DNA of 64,000 bases from Phycicoccus avicenniae_A (GCF_050496545.1 NZ_JBNVZV010000002.1:62001-126000), one strand, 5' to 3'; shown: positions 1 to 7,992, counted from the first letter of the stretch. Numbers and translations are program-made. The notes: a model not told the origin generated them from the letters alone.

Positions 1-1
1 G

Positions 2-580
2 CTGGTCGTCCTGGCCGTCCTCGCCTTCCTGCTCGGCGGGGTGAACCCGGCGACGCTCGTGGCGCGCGGGCTCGGGCGCGACCTGCGCTCGGCGGGGTCG
101 GGCAACCCGGGGGCGACGAACGCCGGGCGGGTGCTGGGCCGCAAGTGGGGCGTGCTCGTGCTGGCGCTCGACGTGCTCAAGGCGTGGCTGCCGACCGTGC
201 TCGTGCTCCGGTCCATCGGGACGCTCGGAGCCGTCGTGGTGGGGCTGGCTGTCGTGCTGGGGCACGTCTGGAGCCCGTTCCTGCGGGGGCGCGGCGGCAA
301 GGGCGTGGCCTGCGCGCTGGGCGCCATCCTCGCGATCGTGCCGTGGGTGGCGCTGGGCGCGCTCGTGCTGTTCGGGGTGGCGCTGGCGCTGGTCCGCTAC
401 ATCGGGGAGGCCTCGGTCGTCGTCACGCTGGGGCTCGTCGTCGTCGGGGTGCTGGGGCTGGTCGGGGTGGTGGGGTACGTCGAGCCGCTGGTCGGCGGCT
501 GGCTCGTCGTCCTGGCCCTGCTCGTGCTGTACCGCCACCGGCGCAACGTCGTCGCCTGGTGGGGGCGCCGGCGCGGGTGA
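2..580 (+). CDS. plsY: Glycerol-3-phosphate acyltransferase PlsY, 5' end outside the window
   Basis: Membrane acyltransferase that transfers the acyl group of acyl-phosphate to glycerol-3-phosphate, the first step of phospholipid synthesis. The frame is already open at base 2, so the start lies upstream. Visible family motifs are the glycine-rich GSGNPGATNAGRVLG block and GHVWSPFLRGRGGKG, followed by strongly hydrophobic helices to the end. About 192 residues are present, close to the usual 200, so only a short N-terminus is missing. It ends about 100 bases before comEA on the same strand. The family assignment is secure from both conserved motifs. Confidence 0.93.
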   Translation: MVVLAVLAFLLGGVNPATLVARGLGRDLRSAGSGNPGATNAGRVLGRKWGVLVLALDVLKAWLPTVLVLRSIGTLGAVVVGLAVVLGHVWSPFLRGRGGKGVACALGAILAIVPWVALGALVLFGVALALVRYIGEASVVVTLGLVVVGVLGLVGVVGYVEPLVGGWLVVLALLVLYRHRRNVVAWWGRRRG

Positions 581-587
581 GGGTCCC

Positions 588-627
588 GTCGTCCACAGGG
601 GCGGTGGGGCGCGGGCGTCGTCCACAG
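588..627 (+). repeat. Two direct repeats between plsY and comEA
   Basis: The 11-mer GTCGTCCACAG occurs at 588-598 and again at 617-627, 29 bases apart, in the short gap before comEA. The spacing places both copies on one face of the helix. It could be a binding site or chance repetition in GC-rich DNA. No clear promoter is visible beside it. Confidence 0.4.
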
Positions 628-677
628 ATGTCCGCGGGGGCGGTCACGGGGGGGCTCGTGGTGCCTAGCGTCGGGGG

Positions 678-1634
678 ATGCGCGACCGACCCGACCCGCA
701 CGCCCTCTCACCCAGGGCGCGGGCGCGGCTGCGGCAGAACCGTGGTCGGGGGGACCGGCCCGGATGGGTGCCGCGGTCGCCCTCGTCGGTGGACGTGCCG
801 GTCGAGGTGGAGGAGGACCTACCCGTCGAGGTCGCGGCGGACGTCGGCGGCGGGGCCGGTATGGGTGTCGGCGGTCGACGTCCGGGCAGGGTGCGCCTGC
901 CCGTGTCCCTCGCGACGGCGCGCTGGCAGCCGGGGCGGGCCGCGGTGCTGGGGGTCGCGCTGGTCACCGTGCTCGCGGTGCTCGTGCTGGGGCTGCGGGT
1001 GGCCTGGGCCCGCTCGGACGACGGCGACGTCGTGGCGCCCGGCGGGGGTGCCCGCGCCGGTCCGACCGGCCTGTCCGCGGGGGCGGTGGGCGTGGGGGTG
1101 CCGACCACGGGGCCGTCGGCGTCGGCCGGCACGTCCGCGTCCCCCACCGCGTCGGCGTCGGGGGCAGGCGCCGTCCTCGTGGTGCACGTCGTCGGCCGGG
1201 TCCGCCACCCCGGTGTGCTCCGGCTGCCGTCGGGCTCGCGGGTCACCGACGCCGTCGAGGCGGCCGGTGGAGCCACCCGCGGCGCGGACCTCTCCGGGCT
1301 GAACCTCGCCCGCGTGCTCGTCGACGGCGAGCAGGTCCGGGTGCCGGCGCCGGGGGAGGTGGTCGCCGGTCCCGGGCCGCCCTCCGGCGGGACCCCGGCC
1401 GGTGGTGGCGGGTCCGGCGGAGGTGGTGGCTCCGCTCCGGGCGGACCGGTGTCGCTGAACACCGCCGACGCCTCCGCCCTCGACGCGCTGCCCGGCATCG
1501 GCCCGGTCCTGGCGCAGCGGATCGTCGACTGGCGCACCGAGCACGGGCGGTTCACCAGCGTCGACGAGCTCGCCGAGGTGTCGGGCATCGGCGAGAAGCT
1601 GCTGGCGCAGCTGCGACCGCTGGTCGTGCCATGA
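678..1634 (+). CDS. comEA: ComEA competence DNA-binding protein
   Basis: Membrane-anchored receptor that binds incoming double-stranded DNA and hands it to ComEC. The 318-residue product has a charged cytoplasmic N-terminus, one transmembrane helix near residues 95-112, a Ser/Ala/Gly-rich linker, a SLBB-type beta domain around residues 165-225, a glycine-rich hinge, and a C-terminal pair of helix-hairpin-helix motifs beginning with SLNTADASALDALPGIGP. Its stop overlaps the comEC start (ATGA at 1631-1634), so the two are translationally coupled. The gene is intact although comEC is interrupted. Confidence 0.93.
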   Translation: MRDRPDPHALSPRARARLRQNRGRGDRPGWVPRSPSSVDVPVEVEEDLPVEVAADVGGGAGMGVGGRRPGRVRLPVSLATARWQPGRAAVLGVALVTVLAVLVLGLRVAWARSDDGDVVAPGGGARAGPTGLSAGAVGVGVPTTGPSASAGTSASPTASASGAGAVLVVHVVGRVRHPGVLRLPSGSRVTDAVEAAGGATRGADLSGLNLARVLVDGEQVRVPAPGEVVAGPGPPSGGTPAGGGGSGGGGGSAPGGPVSLNTADASALDALPGIGPVLAQRIVDWRTEHGRFTSVDELAEVSGIGEKLLAQLRPLVVP

Positions 1635-2410
1635 GCGTGAGGTCGGACGCGCCGCGCCCGGACCTGCGCCTGCTCGGGCCGGCCCTCGTCGCGTGGGCGG
1701 TGGCCGCGGCGACCCTCGGCGCCGGATGGGCGCTGCGGCTGGTCGCGGTGTCGGCCGTCGCCGTTGTCGCGGGCGCACTCGTGGTCCTGGGGCGGCGGCC
1801 CTCGTCCCGTGTCGCGGCGTGGCGTGGTCCGGCCCTGCTCGTCGCCGTTCTCGTCGTGCTCCTGCAGGGGGCGGCGGTCGGCCACGGCGCCCTGCGCGAG
1901 CGGGGCGGGGTCCACGGGCTCGCGGCCGACCGGGCCGCGGTCGTCGCCGAGGTCGTCCTGACCGGCGACCCGCTACCCGTGACCTCGCGCGACGGCGAGG
2001 CGCGGGTGCTGCGCGAGGGCACGGTGCGGGTGCTCACCGGGCGCGGCCGGACCCGCAGCACCGACGCCCCCGTGCTGCTGATCGGCGGCAGCGAGCTCGC
2101 GGCTCCCCGATGGCGCTCGACCGTCGTCGTCCGGGGACGGCTGGGCCCGCTCGACCCCGCTGACGACCGCGTCGCCGCGCTGACGGTGAGCGGTCCGGTC
2201 CGGGTGGTGGAGCCACCCGGTGCCGTCGCACAGGGCGCCGAGCGGCTGCGAGCGGGGCTGCGAGCGGCGGTCGACCACGCCCCGGCCGATCCGCGCGGCC
2301 TGCTGCCCGGCCTCGTCATCGGCGACACCAGCCGCACGCCGCCGGACCTCACCGAGGCCATGCTCGCGACGGGGATGACCCACCTCACCGCTGTGTCCGG
2401 AGCAAACGTC
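1631..2410 (+). pseudogene. comEC: comEC 5' fragment, interrupted by the prophage
   Basis: ComEC is the inner-membrane channel that imports single-stranded DNA in natural transformation. This piece encodes the first 260 residues: N-terminal helices, the soluble OB-like DUF4131 region and the start of the Competence domain, ending in the family motif HLTAVSGANV. The prophage begins inside that motif. The reading frame does not stop at the junction but continues into the phage metalloprotease to 2941. The remaining 529 codons resume in the same frame at 50220. Channel function should be lost while the prophage is in place. The lesion is a clean insertion, not decay. Confidence 0.93.
2405..2410. 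other. attL core of the prophage
   Basis: The hexamer AACGTC is shared with 50220-50225. To its left is comEC coding sequence and to its right phage sequence. Joining left comEC to right comEC across this hexamer restores T-A-V-S-G-A-N-V-A-V-V in frame, which identifies the crossover segment. A short core is typical of large serine integrases. The exact central dinucleotide cannot be told from sequence alone. Confidence 0.85.
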
Positions 2411-2413
2411 AGC

Positions 2414-2941
2414 ATGAGGGGTGTTGTAGGAGTCCGACAGGCTCTCGTGGGGGCCGCGGCGATCATCGCCGTGATGGTGCCGGCGCCGCAAGGGAGCGCC
2501 ACGGAAGGCTCGCCGCGCTGGGACAAGCCGGTCCTCACGGTGCACGTCGCGGACGAGGCGGCGTGGTCCGGCACCGACGTCGAGGCCAGCCTCGCGCAGT
2601 GGCGCCCAGTCTTCGCGATGGTCCTCACCACGGACGCGGATGCCGACATCGTCCTCGACGGCCCGGTCGACTCCGGCGCCTCGCCGAGTAGCGACATCGG
2701 CGCCACGGCCACGACCGAGACCGAGGGTTCGACGATCATGGGCTGCCGGATCGGTCTCGCGTCGAGCCTGCGCGGCGAGGACGTCTCCGGAGTCCTCACC
2801 CACGAGCTCGGGCACTGCCTCGGGCTCGGGCATTCCGTCGACGGACCCTCGGTCATGTTCTGGACCGAGCTCGGCGGCTCCGACCTCTCACCGACGGTGA
2901 CCGCCGTCGACCTCAGTGCGGTCCGGTCTCTCTACCGCTGA
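2414..2941 (+). CDS. Secreted metzincin-type zinc metalloprotease, first gene after attL
   Basis: The 175-residue protein has a signal-peptide-like N-terminus (Arg residues, then a hydrophobic stretch to about residue 22) and a full metzincin zinc signature, HELGHCLGLGH at residues 130-140 (H130, E131, H134, H140), followed by a possible Met-turn SVM at 146-148. This matches matrixin-like secreted proteases. ATG at 2414 lies four bases after the att core, and the frame is continuous with the comEC fragment. GGAG at 2399-2402, in comEC sequence, could serve as ribosome binding site. It is the only long rightward gene in the left part of the prophage and looks like a lysogenic-conversion gene. 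Its substrate is unknown. Confidence 0.8.
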   Translation: MRGVVGVRQALVGAAAIIAVMVPAPQGSATEGSPRWDKPVLTVHVADEAAWSGTDVEASLAQWRPVFAMVLTTDADADIVLDGPVDSGASPSSDIGATATTETEGSTIMGCRIGLASSLRGEDVSGVLTHELGHCLGLGHSVDGPSVMFWTELGGSDLSPTVTAVDLSAVRSLYR

Positions 2942-2949
2942 TCGCAGGT

Positions 2950-3162
2950 TCAGGGCGGCGGGGCCGCGTTGGGCCGTTCGGACCACCGCTTGAACACCAT
3001 CACGAAGACGCGCTGGCCGTCGATGACCGACCATGCGCCGACGCCGTACTCGGACTCCTGCCAGCCGGCGGCGAGCAGCTCCTCCCGCCACGTGGCGGCG
3101 TCGCCGTCGCCCTCGTACCACCGGAAGGACTCGTAGACCCAGCCGCCGCGCTCCTCGCTCAC
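2950..3162 (-). CDS. Small phage protein of unknown function
   Basis: A 70-residue product from GTG at 3162 (GTG at 3171 is an alternative), rich in aromatic residues (WVYESFRWYEGDGDAATW). It starts just downstream of the late terminator and runs convergently with the metalloprotease, with eight bases between the stops. No strong ribosome binding site is visible. Its composition resembles a small folded protein with a WREELLAAGW amphipathic helix and a beta-rich end. No family is recognised. Confidence 0.6.
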   Translation of the reverse strand: MSEERGGWVYESFRWYEGDGDAATWREELLAAGWQESEYGVGAWSVIDGQRVFVMVFKRWSERPNAAPPP

Positions 3163-3194
3163 CCGCGGCACGGTACGCCCAGGGCATGACGAAA

Positions 3195-3240
3195 CCGCCC
3201 CCACCGGTCTCGCGCAGGGGTGCGCTACCGGTGGGGGCGG
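3195..3240. terminator. Bidirectional terminator closing the late operon
   Basis: A perfect 14-bp inverted repeat (CCGCCCCCACCGGT at 3195-3208, complement at 3227-3240) with an 18-base loop lies 15 bases beyond the last late gene. On the minus strand it is followed by a TTCGTC-type tail rather than a U-run, as in two other prophage terminators (7993-8014 and 11801-11830). Confidence 0.85.
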
Positions 3241-3254
3241 TGGCCTGGGGGGCG

Positions 3255-3956
3255 TCAGGCGGAGCGGCGGATGCCGAGGAGGAGGCAGCGGGTGCCGGTC
3301 TCCTCCGAGATCGTGCCGCTCGAGGGGAGCGACGTCTGCCCGGTCATCGAGTAACCACGCACCGTCTGGCTCAGGACGGTCGTGGTGAGCCCTGGCAGCC
3401 GGATGTGGTTGGCGATCTTCGCGAACTGCGGCACCGTCGTCGGCGCCGCGGTCTGCACGTACAGCGCGGCGAGCCAGTACAGGCCCGGCGTGGGGGTCCA
3501 GGCGGTGAAGGTGGTGATCCGGTTGCCGGTCGATGTCAGCGCCGGTGAGGCCGCCGAGCGGATCGGGCCACCGGCGAGGACGGGTAGCCCGGTGTCCGGG
3601 TCGGAGCCGTAGACCCCCAGGGTGAGCGCGACCGTGCCGCCGGACTGGGCCGTCGTGACCTGCGCCACGAGCGCGTCCCAGGAGCCGCCCTCGAGGATGA
3701 CCGGGACCATCCCGATGTCGCCGGAGGTCTGCACGCTGTTGGCGCTCGAGACGTAGTTGAACGGCGTGATCATCGATCCGACCGCCGTCGGCATGACGAC
3801 GCTGGTCCGGTCGGTGACGATCCGGGCCTCGGCGCCCGAGGAGTCCCTCGAGGCCCACGACCCGTCCGGCTTCGGGTAGAGCAGCCGCTGCCCGGCCGGC
3901 GGGTTGGACGGGGACGACAGCTCGACCGAGCGGAGGCCCAGCTGACGGATGCCCAT
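3255..3956 (-). CDS. Predicted tail adhesin, last gene of the late operon
   Basis: A 233-residue protein from ATG at 3956, overlapping the preceding stop (TGATG). The sequence is Ser/Thr/Gly-rich and beta-strand-like, with a region resembling phage fibre heads (GLYWLAALYVQTA). Position after the lysis block and among other fibre-like proteins suggests a receptor-binding or fibre-tip component. The assignment rests on composition and context. No catalytic motif is seen. Confidence 0.6.
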   Translation of the reverse strand: MGIRQLGLRSVELSSPSNPPAGQRLLYPKPDGSWASRDSSGAEARIVTDRTSVVMPTAVGSMITPFNYVSSANSVQTSGDIGMVPVILEGGSWDALVAQVTTAQSGGTVALTLGVYGSDPDTGLPVLAGGPIRSAASPALTSTGNRITTFTAWTPTPGLYWLAALYVQTAAPTTVPQFAKIANHIRLPGLTTTVLSQTVRGYSMTGQTSLPSSGTISEETGTRCLLLGIRRSA

Positions 3957-4729
3957 CAGCCGACGACGACGACCCGGTACTGCGCGGCGGTCGGCGCGCC
4001 GCCCCAGTCGACGGTCACCTGCCCGCCGGAGGTGCCGGCCTTCGTGACGTCGGGGAAGACCTTCGTGGTGCCCTCCCACACCTCGACCTGGACGTCGGTG
4101 CCGAGGCCGTGGGTGAAGGTCTGCGGGTTGGTCGTGGCGACGCAGTCGAACCCCATCCGGCGGGCGACGACCGAGGTGTCGACGCTGACGGTGTCGGCGC
4201 CGACGACGATGCCCGTGCCGGCGCCGACATCGAACGTCGACCCGGACAGCGTCATGCCCGCACCGGCGATGTACGACGCTCCGACGCCCGTCTGCAGGAA
4301 CGTGATCGTCGTCGTGCCGAGGGTGTCGGTGTCGTCGTTGGTGATCAGGAAGAGCTTGTCGGCGTCGGTGCCGCGCTGCACCGCGACTACCGCGCCGGAG
4401 AGCTCGGTGATCGAGTCGGCGTCGGCCGAGCGGGTCGCGGCGACCGCGGCGCCGTTCCAGTCGTAGATGCCGTTCTGGGAGCCGGTGGTCTGCCCGCGCG
4501 CGATGAACCGCATGCCGGTGCTCATGGTCACGCCGTCGACCGTGGCTCCGGGCGCGGAGAGGTTGATGTTGCTCGAGGACGCGACGACGACGTCGTCCTT
4601 CGGCGAGCGCGCGTTGATGAGGGCCCGGACCTGCTGCAGGGTCGTCAGGTCCGTGGGCTGGGTGCCGTCGGCGGCGTTCTGCGCGCGCTTGCCCGCGAGG
4701 TCGATGCCGTTGGTGAACTTCTGAGGCAT
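3956..4729 (-). CDS. Predicted tail fibre or receptor-binding protein
   Basis: A 257-residue protein starting at ATG 4729 behind AGGAG. The N-terminus (KFTNGIDLAGKRAQNAADGT) resembles the short adaptor found at the start of many actinophage fibre proteins. The middle carries repeated beta-strand Gly/Thr/Ser sequence with a NGIYDWNG motif. The C-terminus has a THGLGTDVQVEVWEG module similar to the one in the neighbouring 111-residue protein. It is likely part of the host-binding apparatus. Specific receptor unknown. Confidence 0.68.
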   Translation of the reverse strand: MPQKFTNGIDLAGKRAQNAADGTQPTDLTTLQQVRALINARSPKDDVVVASSSNINLSAPGATVDGVTMSTGMRFIARGQTTGSQNGIYDWNGAAVAATRSADADSITELSGAVVAVQRGTDADKLFLITNDDTDTLGTTTITFLQTGVGASYIAGAGMTLSGSTFDVGAGTGIVVGADTVSVDTSVVARRMGFDCVATTNPQTFTHGLGTDVQVEVWEGTTKVFPDVTKAGTSGGQVTVDWGGAPTAAQYRVVVVG

Positions 4730-4738
4730 GAGCTGCTC

Positions 4739-5074
4739 CTAGGAGAGGTACGCCTTGCCCGACTCGGGCGAGGGCCAGGTGATGGTGAGGGTGTTGGCGT
4801 CGACGTAGAAGACGTCCGCGATGACGGGCCGGCCGGGCTCGGAGTCGCCGATCGTGACGACCTGCGGGAAGGTGCCCAGGTTGTGGGTGACCGTCCACTG
4901 CGCCGCCGGCGCGGTCTGGGTGTGGAGGTAGCGGGTGCCGCCTGCGGGCCCGCCGACCGTGACGCGCGGCGCGGTGTGCACATCGACGAACCGGCCGGGT
5001 GCGGTGACGTCGACGACGGCGGGGGTGGACGGCGCGCTGACGTCGACGTAACCGCCAGGGGTGAGGGTCGGCAC
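4739..5074 (-). CDS. Small fibre-tip-like protein
   Basis: A 111-residue product from GTG at 5074. The C-terminal half contains VTHNLGTFPQVVTIGDSE and a run ending TLTITWPSPESG, a beta module common at the distal end of phage tail fibres. The N-terminal half is a low-complexity V/T/P/A segment. It sits between the 106-residue protein and the fibre protein in a tightly packed set and probably acts with them in adsorption. Confidence 0.65.
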   Translation of the reverse strand: MPTLTPGGYVDVSAPSTPAVVDVTAPGRFVDVHTAPRVTVGGPAGGTRYLHTQTAPAAQWTVTHNLGTFPQVVTIGDSEPGRPVIADVFYVDANTLTITWPSPESGKAYLS

Positions 5075-5075
5075 G

Positions 5076-5396
5076 TCAGGCCTCGGTCCAGAAGCCGCGG
5101 GCCCAGACCAGTCCGCCGACGGTCAGCTCGACGACGTGCTCGTCGGTGGCCAGGAGCGCATCGACGTCGGTCGACGGCACGGCCCAGGTGGCGACGTTGC
5201 CCGCGACGACCGCGGTCCACGGAGCGACGTCGGCCGCGGCGAACTCGAGCACCGGTGGCGACGTCCAGTCCTCGGGTTGGCGAGTCGGGTCGCCCTCGGG
5301 CTTGTCGAACTGGCGCATGACGGTGGTGAAGGGGTCTCCCGGAACGAGCTCGACGGTGAGGTCGTCGGGGGTGCGGCCGAGCCGGATCGTCGCCAC
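5076..5396 (-). CDS. Small phage protein, possibly LtfC-like
   Basis: A 106-residue protein from GTG at 5396, preceded by GGAGG. It begins with a short beta-rich segment and carries a PWTAVVAGNVATWAVP stretch. Size, predicted beta content and position next to tail-fibre genes recall the LtfC/p132/Gp6-type domain proteins of actinophages, but this is judged by eye only. A structural role at the tail tip is the simplest reading. Confidence 0.6.
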   Translation of the reverse strand: MATIRLGRTPDDLTVELVPGDPFTTVMRQFDKPEGDPTRQPEDWTSPPVLEFAAADVAPWTAVVAGNVATWAVPSTDVDALLATDEHVVELTVGGLVWARGFWTEA

Positions 5397-5406
5397 GAGG
5401 CGCCTC

Positions 5407-6555
5407 CTACGGTGCGGGGGTGGGCATGTTGGCCTTAAGCGCCTCGTCGATGGCGCGGGCCTCGGCGACGTCGTCGAAGTAGGCCCACGAGGCGTGCTCG
5501 AACCAGCGGGCGCCCATGCGGACGGCCTCGTTGCACGCGGCCCGCGCGACCTCGACGGTGGGCTTGACCGTGCCGGCGGCGGTGCCGGGGGCGAGGGTGG
5601 CCTGGAAGGCGATGGGACGGCCGAGGTCGGCGCGCTTGTGCATCCAGGCGTAGAGGCTGGTCGCGGTCTCGAGGCTGTCGGCGGCTGGGGTGTAGTCGCC
5701 TGCGCCCCAGCCGTAGTGGACGAACACGACGTGCTCGCCGTACCGGGCGTCCCAGGCGTTGGCCAGCGGCAGGCCGTCGGCCCACGTGCCCTTCTGCCCG
5801 CCCTCGACGGGGTAGGTGAGCTGGGTGTGCAGCGGCACCTCGACGGCGGTGGTGGGGAACGCGGCGACCGTCGCGGCGAGCGCCGCCTCCTGGGAGGCGA
5901 TGACCTTGTCCTTGGTCAGCCCGGCGGCGAAGAGCGCCGCCCCGGCCGCCGTGCCGCCGACGATCCACGGCTCGTCGTAGATCAGCGACGTGCCGAACTG
6001 GTTGACCGACGCGACGCGCGGGTGGCCGTCGTACCGGGCGCCGAGGGCCGCCACGAACCGGGCGTAGGCCGCCCGGTAGCGGTCGGTCCAGTACTGGCCG
6101 ACGGTGGCGGTGATGCCGTCCTTCGCGTTGCTCACGGACACCCTGCCGGCGGCCGCCTTGAGCCACTCCGGGGCGAACTGCCCGCCCTGCACGTGGACGC
6201 GCACGACCAGCTGCGGGTCGGACTCGAGCAGGGAGTCGATGAACTTCCAGGCGTAGGTGCCCTCGGTGGGCTCGAGGTCGGACCAGCGAACCTTGAGCCA
6301 CTGCTGGTTGACGCCGCGGCGCTTCCGGTCGGCCTCGGTCGTGCCGTACAGCCCGCCGTAGTTGCGCTTGAGCGGGGCCGGCGCCGGCGGGGGCGGCTCG
6401 ACGGGCGGGGGCGGCTCGACCGGAGGAGGCTCCTCGACGACGAGCGCGTCGGCCGCCTTGTAGAGCAGCGAGGCGTTCGACAGCATCGATGCCGCGCTGG
6501 ACTTCACCCGGGTCGCGTACTTGAGCAGGGCGTCCCGCTCGGCCGCGGACGTCAT
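5407..6555 (-). CDS. Glycoside-hydrolase-like protein in the lysis block
   Basis: A 382-residue protein from ATG at 6555 (ATGA overlap with the preceding gene). The first 60 residues look helical and are followed by a proline-rich linker (EEPPPVEPPPPVEPPPPAP). The remaining 300 residues resemble a TIM-barrel glycosidase: WSDLEPTEGTYAWKFIDSLL is the retaining-glycosidase pattern in which a traveller-type barrel begins. Glu/Asp candidates for catalysis lie around LIYDEPW. No signal peptide is seen. It may degrade cell-surface or capsular polysaccharide at entry or release. The exact glycosidase family is not assigned. Confidence 0.62.
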   Translation of the reverse strand: MTSAAERDALLKYATRVKSSAASMLSNASLLYKAADALVVEEPPPVEPPPPVEPPPPAPAPLKRNYGGLYGTTEADRKRRGVNQQWLKVRWSDLEPTEGTYAWKFIDSLLESDPQLVVRVHVQGGQFAPEWLKAAAGRVSVSNAKDGITATVGQYWTDRYRAAYARFVAALGARYDGHPRVASVNQFGTSLIYDEPWIVGGTAAGAALFAAGLTKDKVIASQEAALAATVAAFPTTAVEVPLHTQLTYPVEGGQKGTWADGLPLANAWDARYGEHVVFVHYGWGAGDYTPAADSLETATSLYAWMHKRADLGRPIAFQATLAPGTAAGTVKPTVEVARAACNEAVRMGARWFEHASWAYFDDVAEARAIDEALKANMPTPAP

Positions 6556-6698
6556 CGGACCGGGGTGCCGCGGAAGCGGCGGCCGATGAGGGGGAGGGTG
6601 ACCGCGAGGGCGGCGCCGACACACTGGGCAGCCAGCGCCGTGTGCTGGCCCTGCTTGGTGAGGGCCAGCCAGTCGACGAGCCGGAGGGCGCGCTCCAC
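6552..6698 (-). CDS. Very small membrane protein, holin-accessory candidate
   Basis: A 48-residue product from GTG at 6698 with AGGA eight bases upstream. It has one hydrophobic stretch (ALAAQCVGAALAVTLPLI) and a basic C-terminus (GRRFRG). It starts four bases after the holin-like gene and overlaps the next gene by ATGA. Spacing, coupling and position after the endolysin suggest a second holin or pinholin-like peptide. It could also be an unused stretch between two genes. Confidence 0.5.
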   Translation of the reverse strand: MERALRLVDWLALTKQGQHTALAAQCVGAALAVTLPLIGRRFRGTPVR

Positions 6699-6702
6699 GA
6701 CG

Positions 6703-6945
6703 TCAGTCCTCGCCGTGGCGGGGGTCGTAAGGGACAGCCGCGAGCGGCTCGGGCTCGGAGTCGATGTTCGGGGTGCGGAACACGGCGGCACCGGTGAGGA
6801 TGCACGCCGCGCCGATGCCGACCCACTCCGGTCCGGTGATGGCCGAGCCGCCGGGCGAGCCGTCCTGCACGGCGGCGACGAGGGCGACGACGCCGGGGGT
6901 GACGAACCCGACGACGGCCTTGAGGTAGGGCTTGATGTGGTCCAT
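6703..6945 (-). CDS. Holin-like membrane protein
   Basis: An 80-residue protein from ATG at 6945 with GGAG seven bases upstream. Two hydrophobic segments (about residues 10-26 and 41-56) are separated by a short Asp/Gly/Ser turn, and the C-terminus is charged (PYDPRHGED). This is the topology of small actinophage holins, and it directly follows the endolysin gene. It would form the membrane lesions that release the endolysin. Confidence 0.72.
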   Translation of the reverse strand: MDHIKPYLKAVVGFVTPGVVALVAAVQDGSPGGSAITGPEWVGIGAACILTGAAVFRTPNIDSEPEPLAAVPYDPRHGED

Positions 6946-6955
6946 GGGGTTCTCC

Positions 6956-7828
6956 TCAGAACTTGCCGGTGTTGAGCTTCCGCTGGAGCGCCTTGACGGC
7001 GTCCGACGGGGCGGAGAGGTAGCCATCGGCGGAGACGCCGAGGTACCGCTGGAGCGCGCGGAGCGTGCTCGTGGATCCGGTGCGCGGGTAGCGGCCGGAC
7101 TCGTTGGACGCGATGCCCTTGCCGTCGACGACGAGGCGGGCACCCTTCTTGTTGAGGTGCCGCTGCACCGCGGCGACGAGCTCGGAGCGGGGGTAGGAGA
7201 TGACACCGTCAGCGCTCGTGCCCATCGCCCGCTGCCAGGCCTTGATCGTCTTCGGGCCGAGCCAGCCGTCGACGGCCACCCTCCCAGCGGCCGGGGCGGC
7301 CGGGGGCTTCGGCGCGGGGACGGGGGCGCTGGAGCCGCCGCCGGCGACGACCTTGGACCAGTCGGCGCGGCCGAGGCCGACGACGTACTTGCTGTCGCGG
7401 TGCATCCGGACGAGCCGGTCGCCGTAGTTCCCCTCGAGGGTGTAGACGGTGCCGTCGCCGTTGACCCGCTCGACGAGCCCGACGTGGTCGATGAAGGCGG
7501 TGTCGCCCTTCCGGCCGCCCCAGTCGTAGAAGATCATGTCGCCCGGCTGGGCGCCGGCGAGACCGTAGGTCCAGGTCCCCTCGTTGCGGAGGAGAAAGTC
7601 CTGCGCGGCCCACACGGTGTAGGCCCGCCCGCGGACGATGCGGCCGACGCCGGTCCAGAACGCCCACGTGACGGTCATCTGGCACCACGGGCCGCGCCCG
7701 ATGCGCTCGACCTCGTCGTTGTACCACTGGACGATCCGGTTGTTGTTCGACCCGGGCGGGGTCTCGCCGAGGCCGATCTCGGAGCGCATCCGGTCGAGGA
7801 CGGCCTTGACGGCCTGGGCGCGGGTCAT
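6956..7828 (-). CDS. Endolysin: CHAP amidase/endopeptidase with peptidoglycan-binding repeats
   Basis: A 290-residue enzyme that cuts peptidoglycan at the end of the lytic cycle. The N-terminal CHAP domain has the catalytic Cys in PWCQMTVTWAFW (C49), His in IDHVGLVERVNGDG (H115) and the downstream EGNYGD acidic/Asn element (132-137). A Pro/Ala linker follows at about 175-187. The C-terminus holds repeated peptidoglycan-binding modules (GWLGPKTIKAWQRAMG and similar). Start ATG 7828 overlaps the preceding stop. No signal peptide is present, consistent with holin-dependent release. Confidence 0.9.
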   Translation of the reverse strand: MTRAQAVKAVLDRMRSEIGLGETPPGSNNNRIVQWYNDEVERIGRGPWCQMTVTWAFWTGVGRIVRGRAYTVWAAQDFLLRNEGTWTYGLAGAQPGDMIFYDWGGRKGDTAFIDHVGLVERVNGDGTVYTLEGNYGDRLVRMHRDSKYVVGLGRADWSKVVAGGGSSAPVPAPKPPAAPAAGRVAVDGWLGPKTIKAWQRAMGTSADGVISYPRSELVAAVQRHLNKKGARLVVDGKGIASNESGRYPRTGSTSTLRALQRYLGVSADGYLSAPSDAVKALQRKLNTGKF

Positions 7829-7965
7829 CGGTCGCCCTCCTCGTCGAGGAACGACAGGTCGTCGTCGGCGAAGAGGTTCGGGTCCTGTGGGACGTCGGCC
7901 TCGGGGGTGACGCCGTCGACGATCGGCGTCTGGTTCGGCCACGGGGTGGCGGGCTGGTCGGACAT
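7825..7965 (-). CDS. Short acidic phage protein (46 residues)
   Basis: This gene encodes MSDQPATPWPNQTPIVDGVT and ends in an acidic tail (DDDLSFLDEEGDR). ATG at 7965 has GGAG eight bases upstream, and the stop overlaps the endolysin ATG (ATGA), so it is translationally coupled to lysis. Net charge is strongly negative. Function unknown; it may regulate endolysin translation simply through coupling. Confidence 0.65.
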   Translation of the reverse strand: MSDQPATPWPNQTPIVDGVTPEADVPQDPNLFADDDLSFLDEEGDR

Positions 7966-7992
7966 GGGGGTTCTCCTCACGGGCATGACGAA

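Noticed and set aside
588..627. DnaA boxes or a replication origin near comEA
   Set aside because: GTCCACAG only partly resembles a DnaA box, two copies are insufficient, and no origin-linked genes are nearby.
764..2941. A 725-codon frame running through comEA's opposite frame, comEC and the protease
   Set aside because: The part before 1631 overlaps comEA in another frame and has low-complexity Arg/Gly-rich translation. Only 1631-2410 and 2414-2941 are real coding regions.
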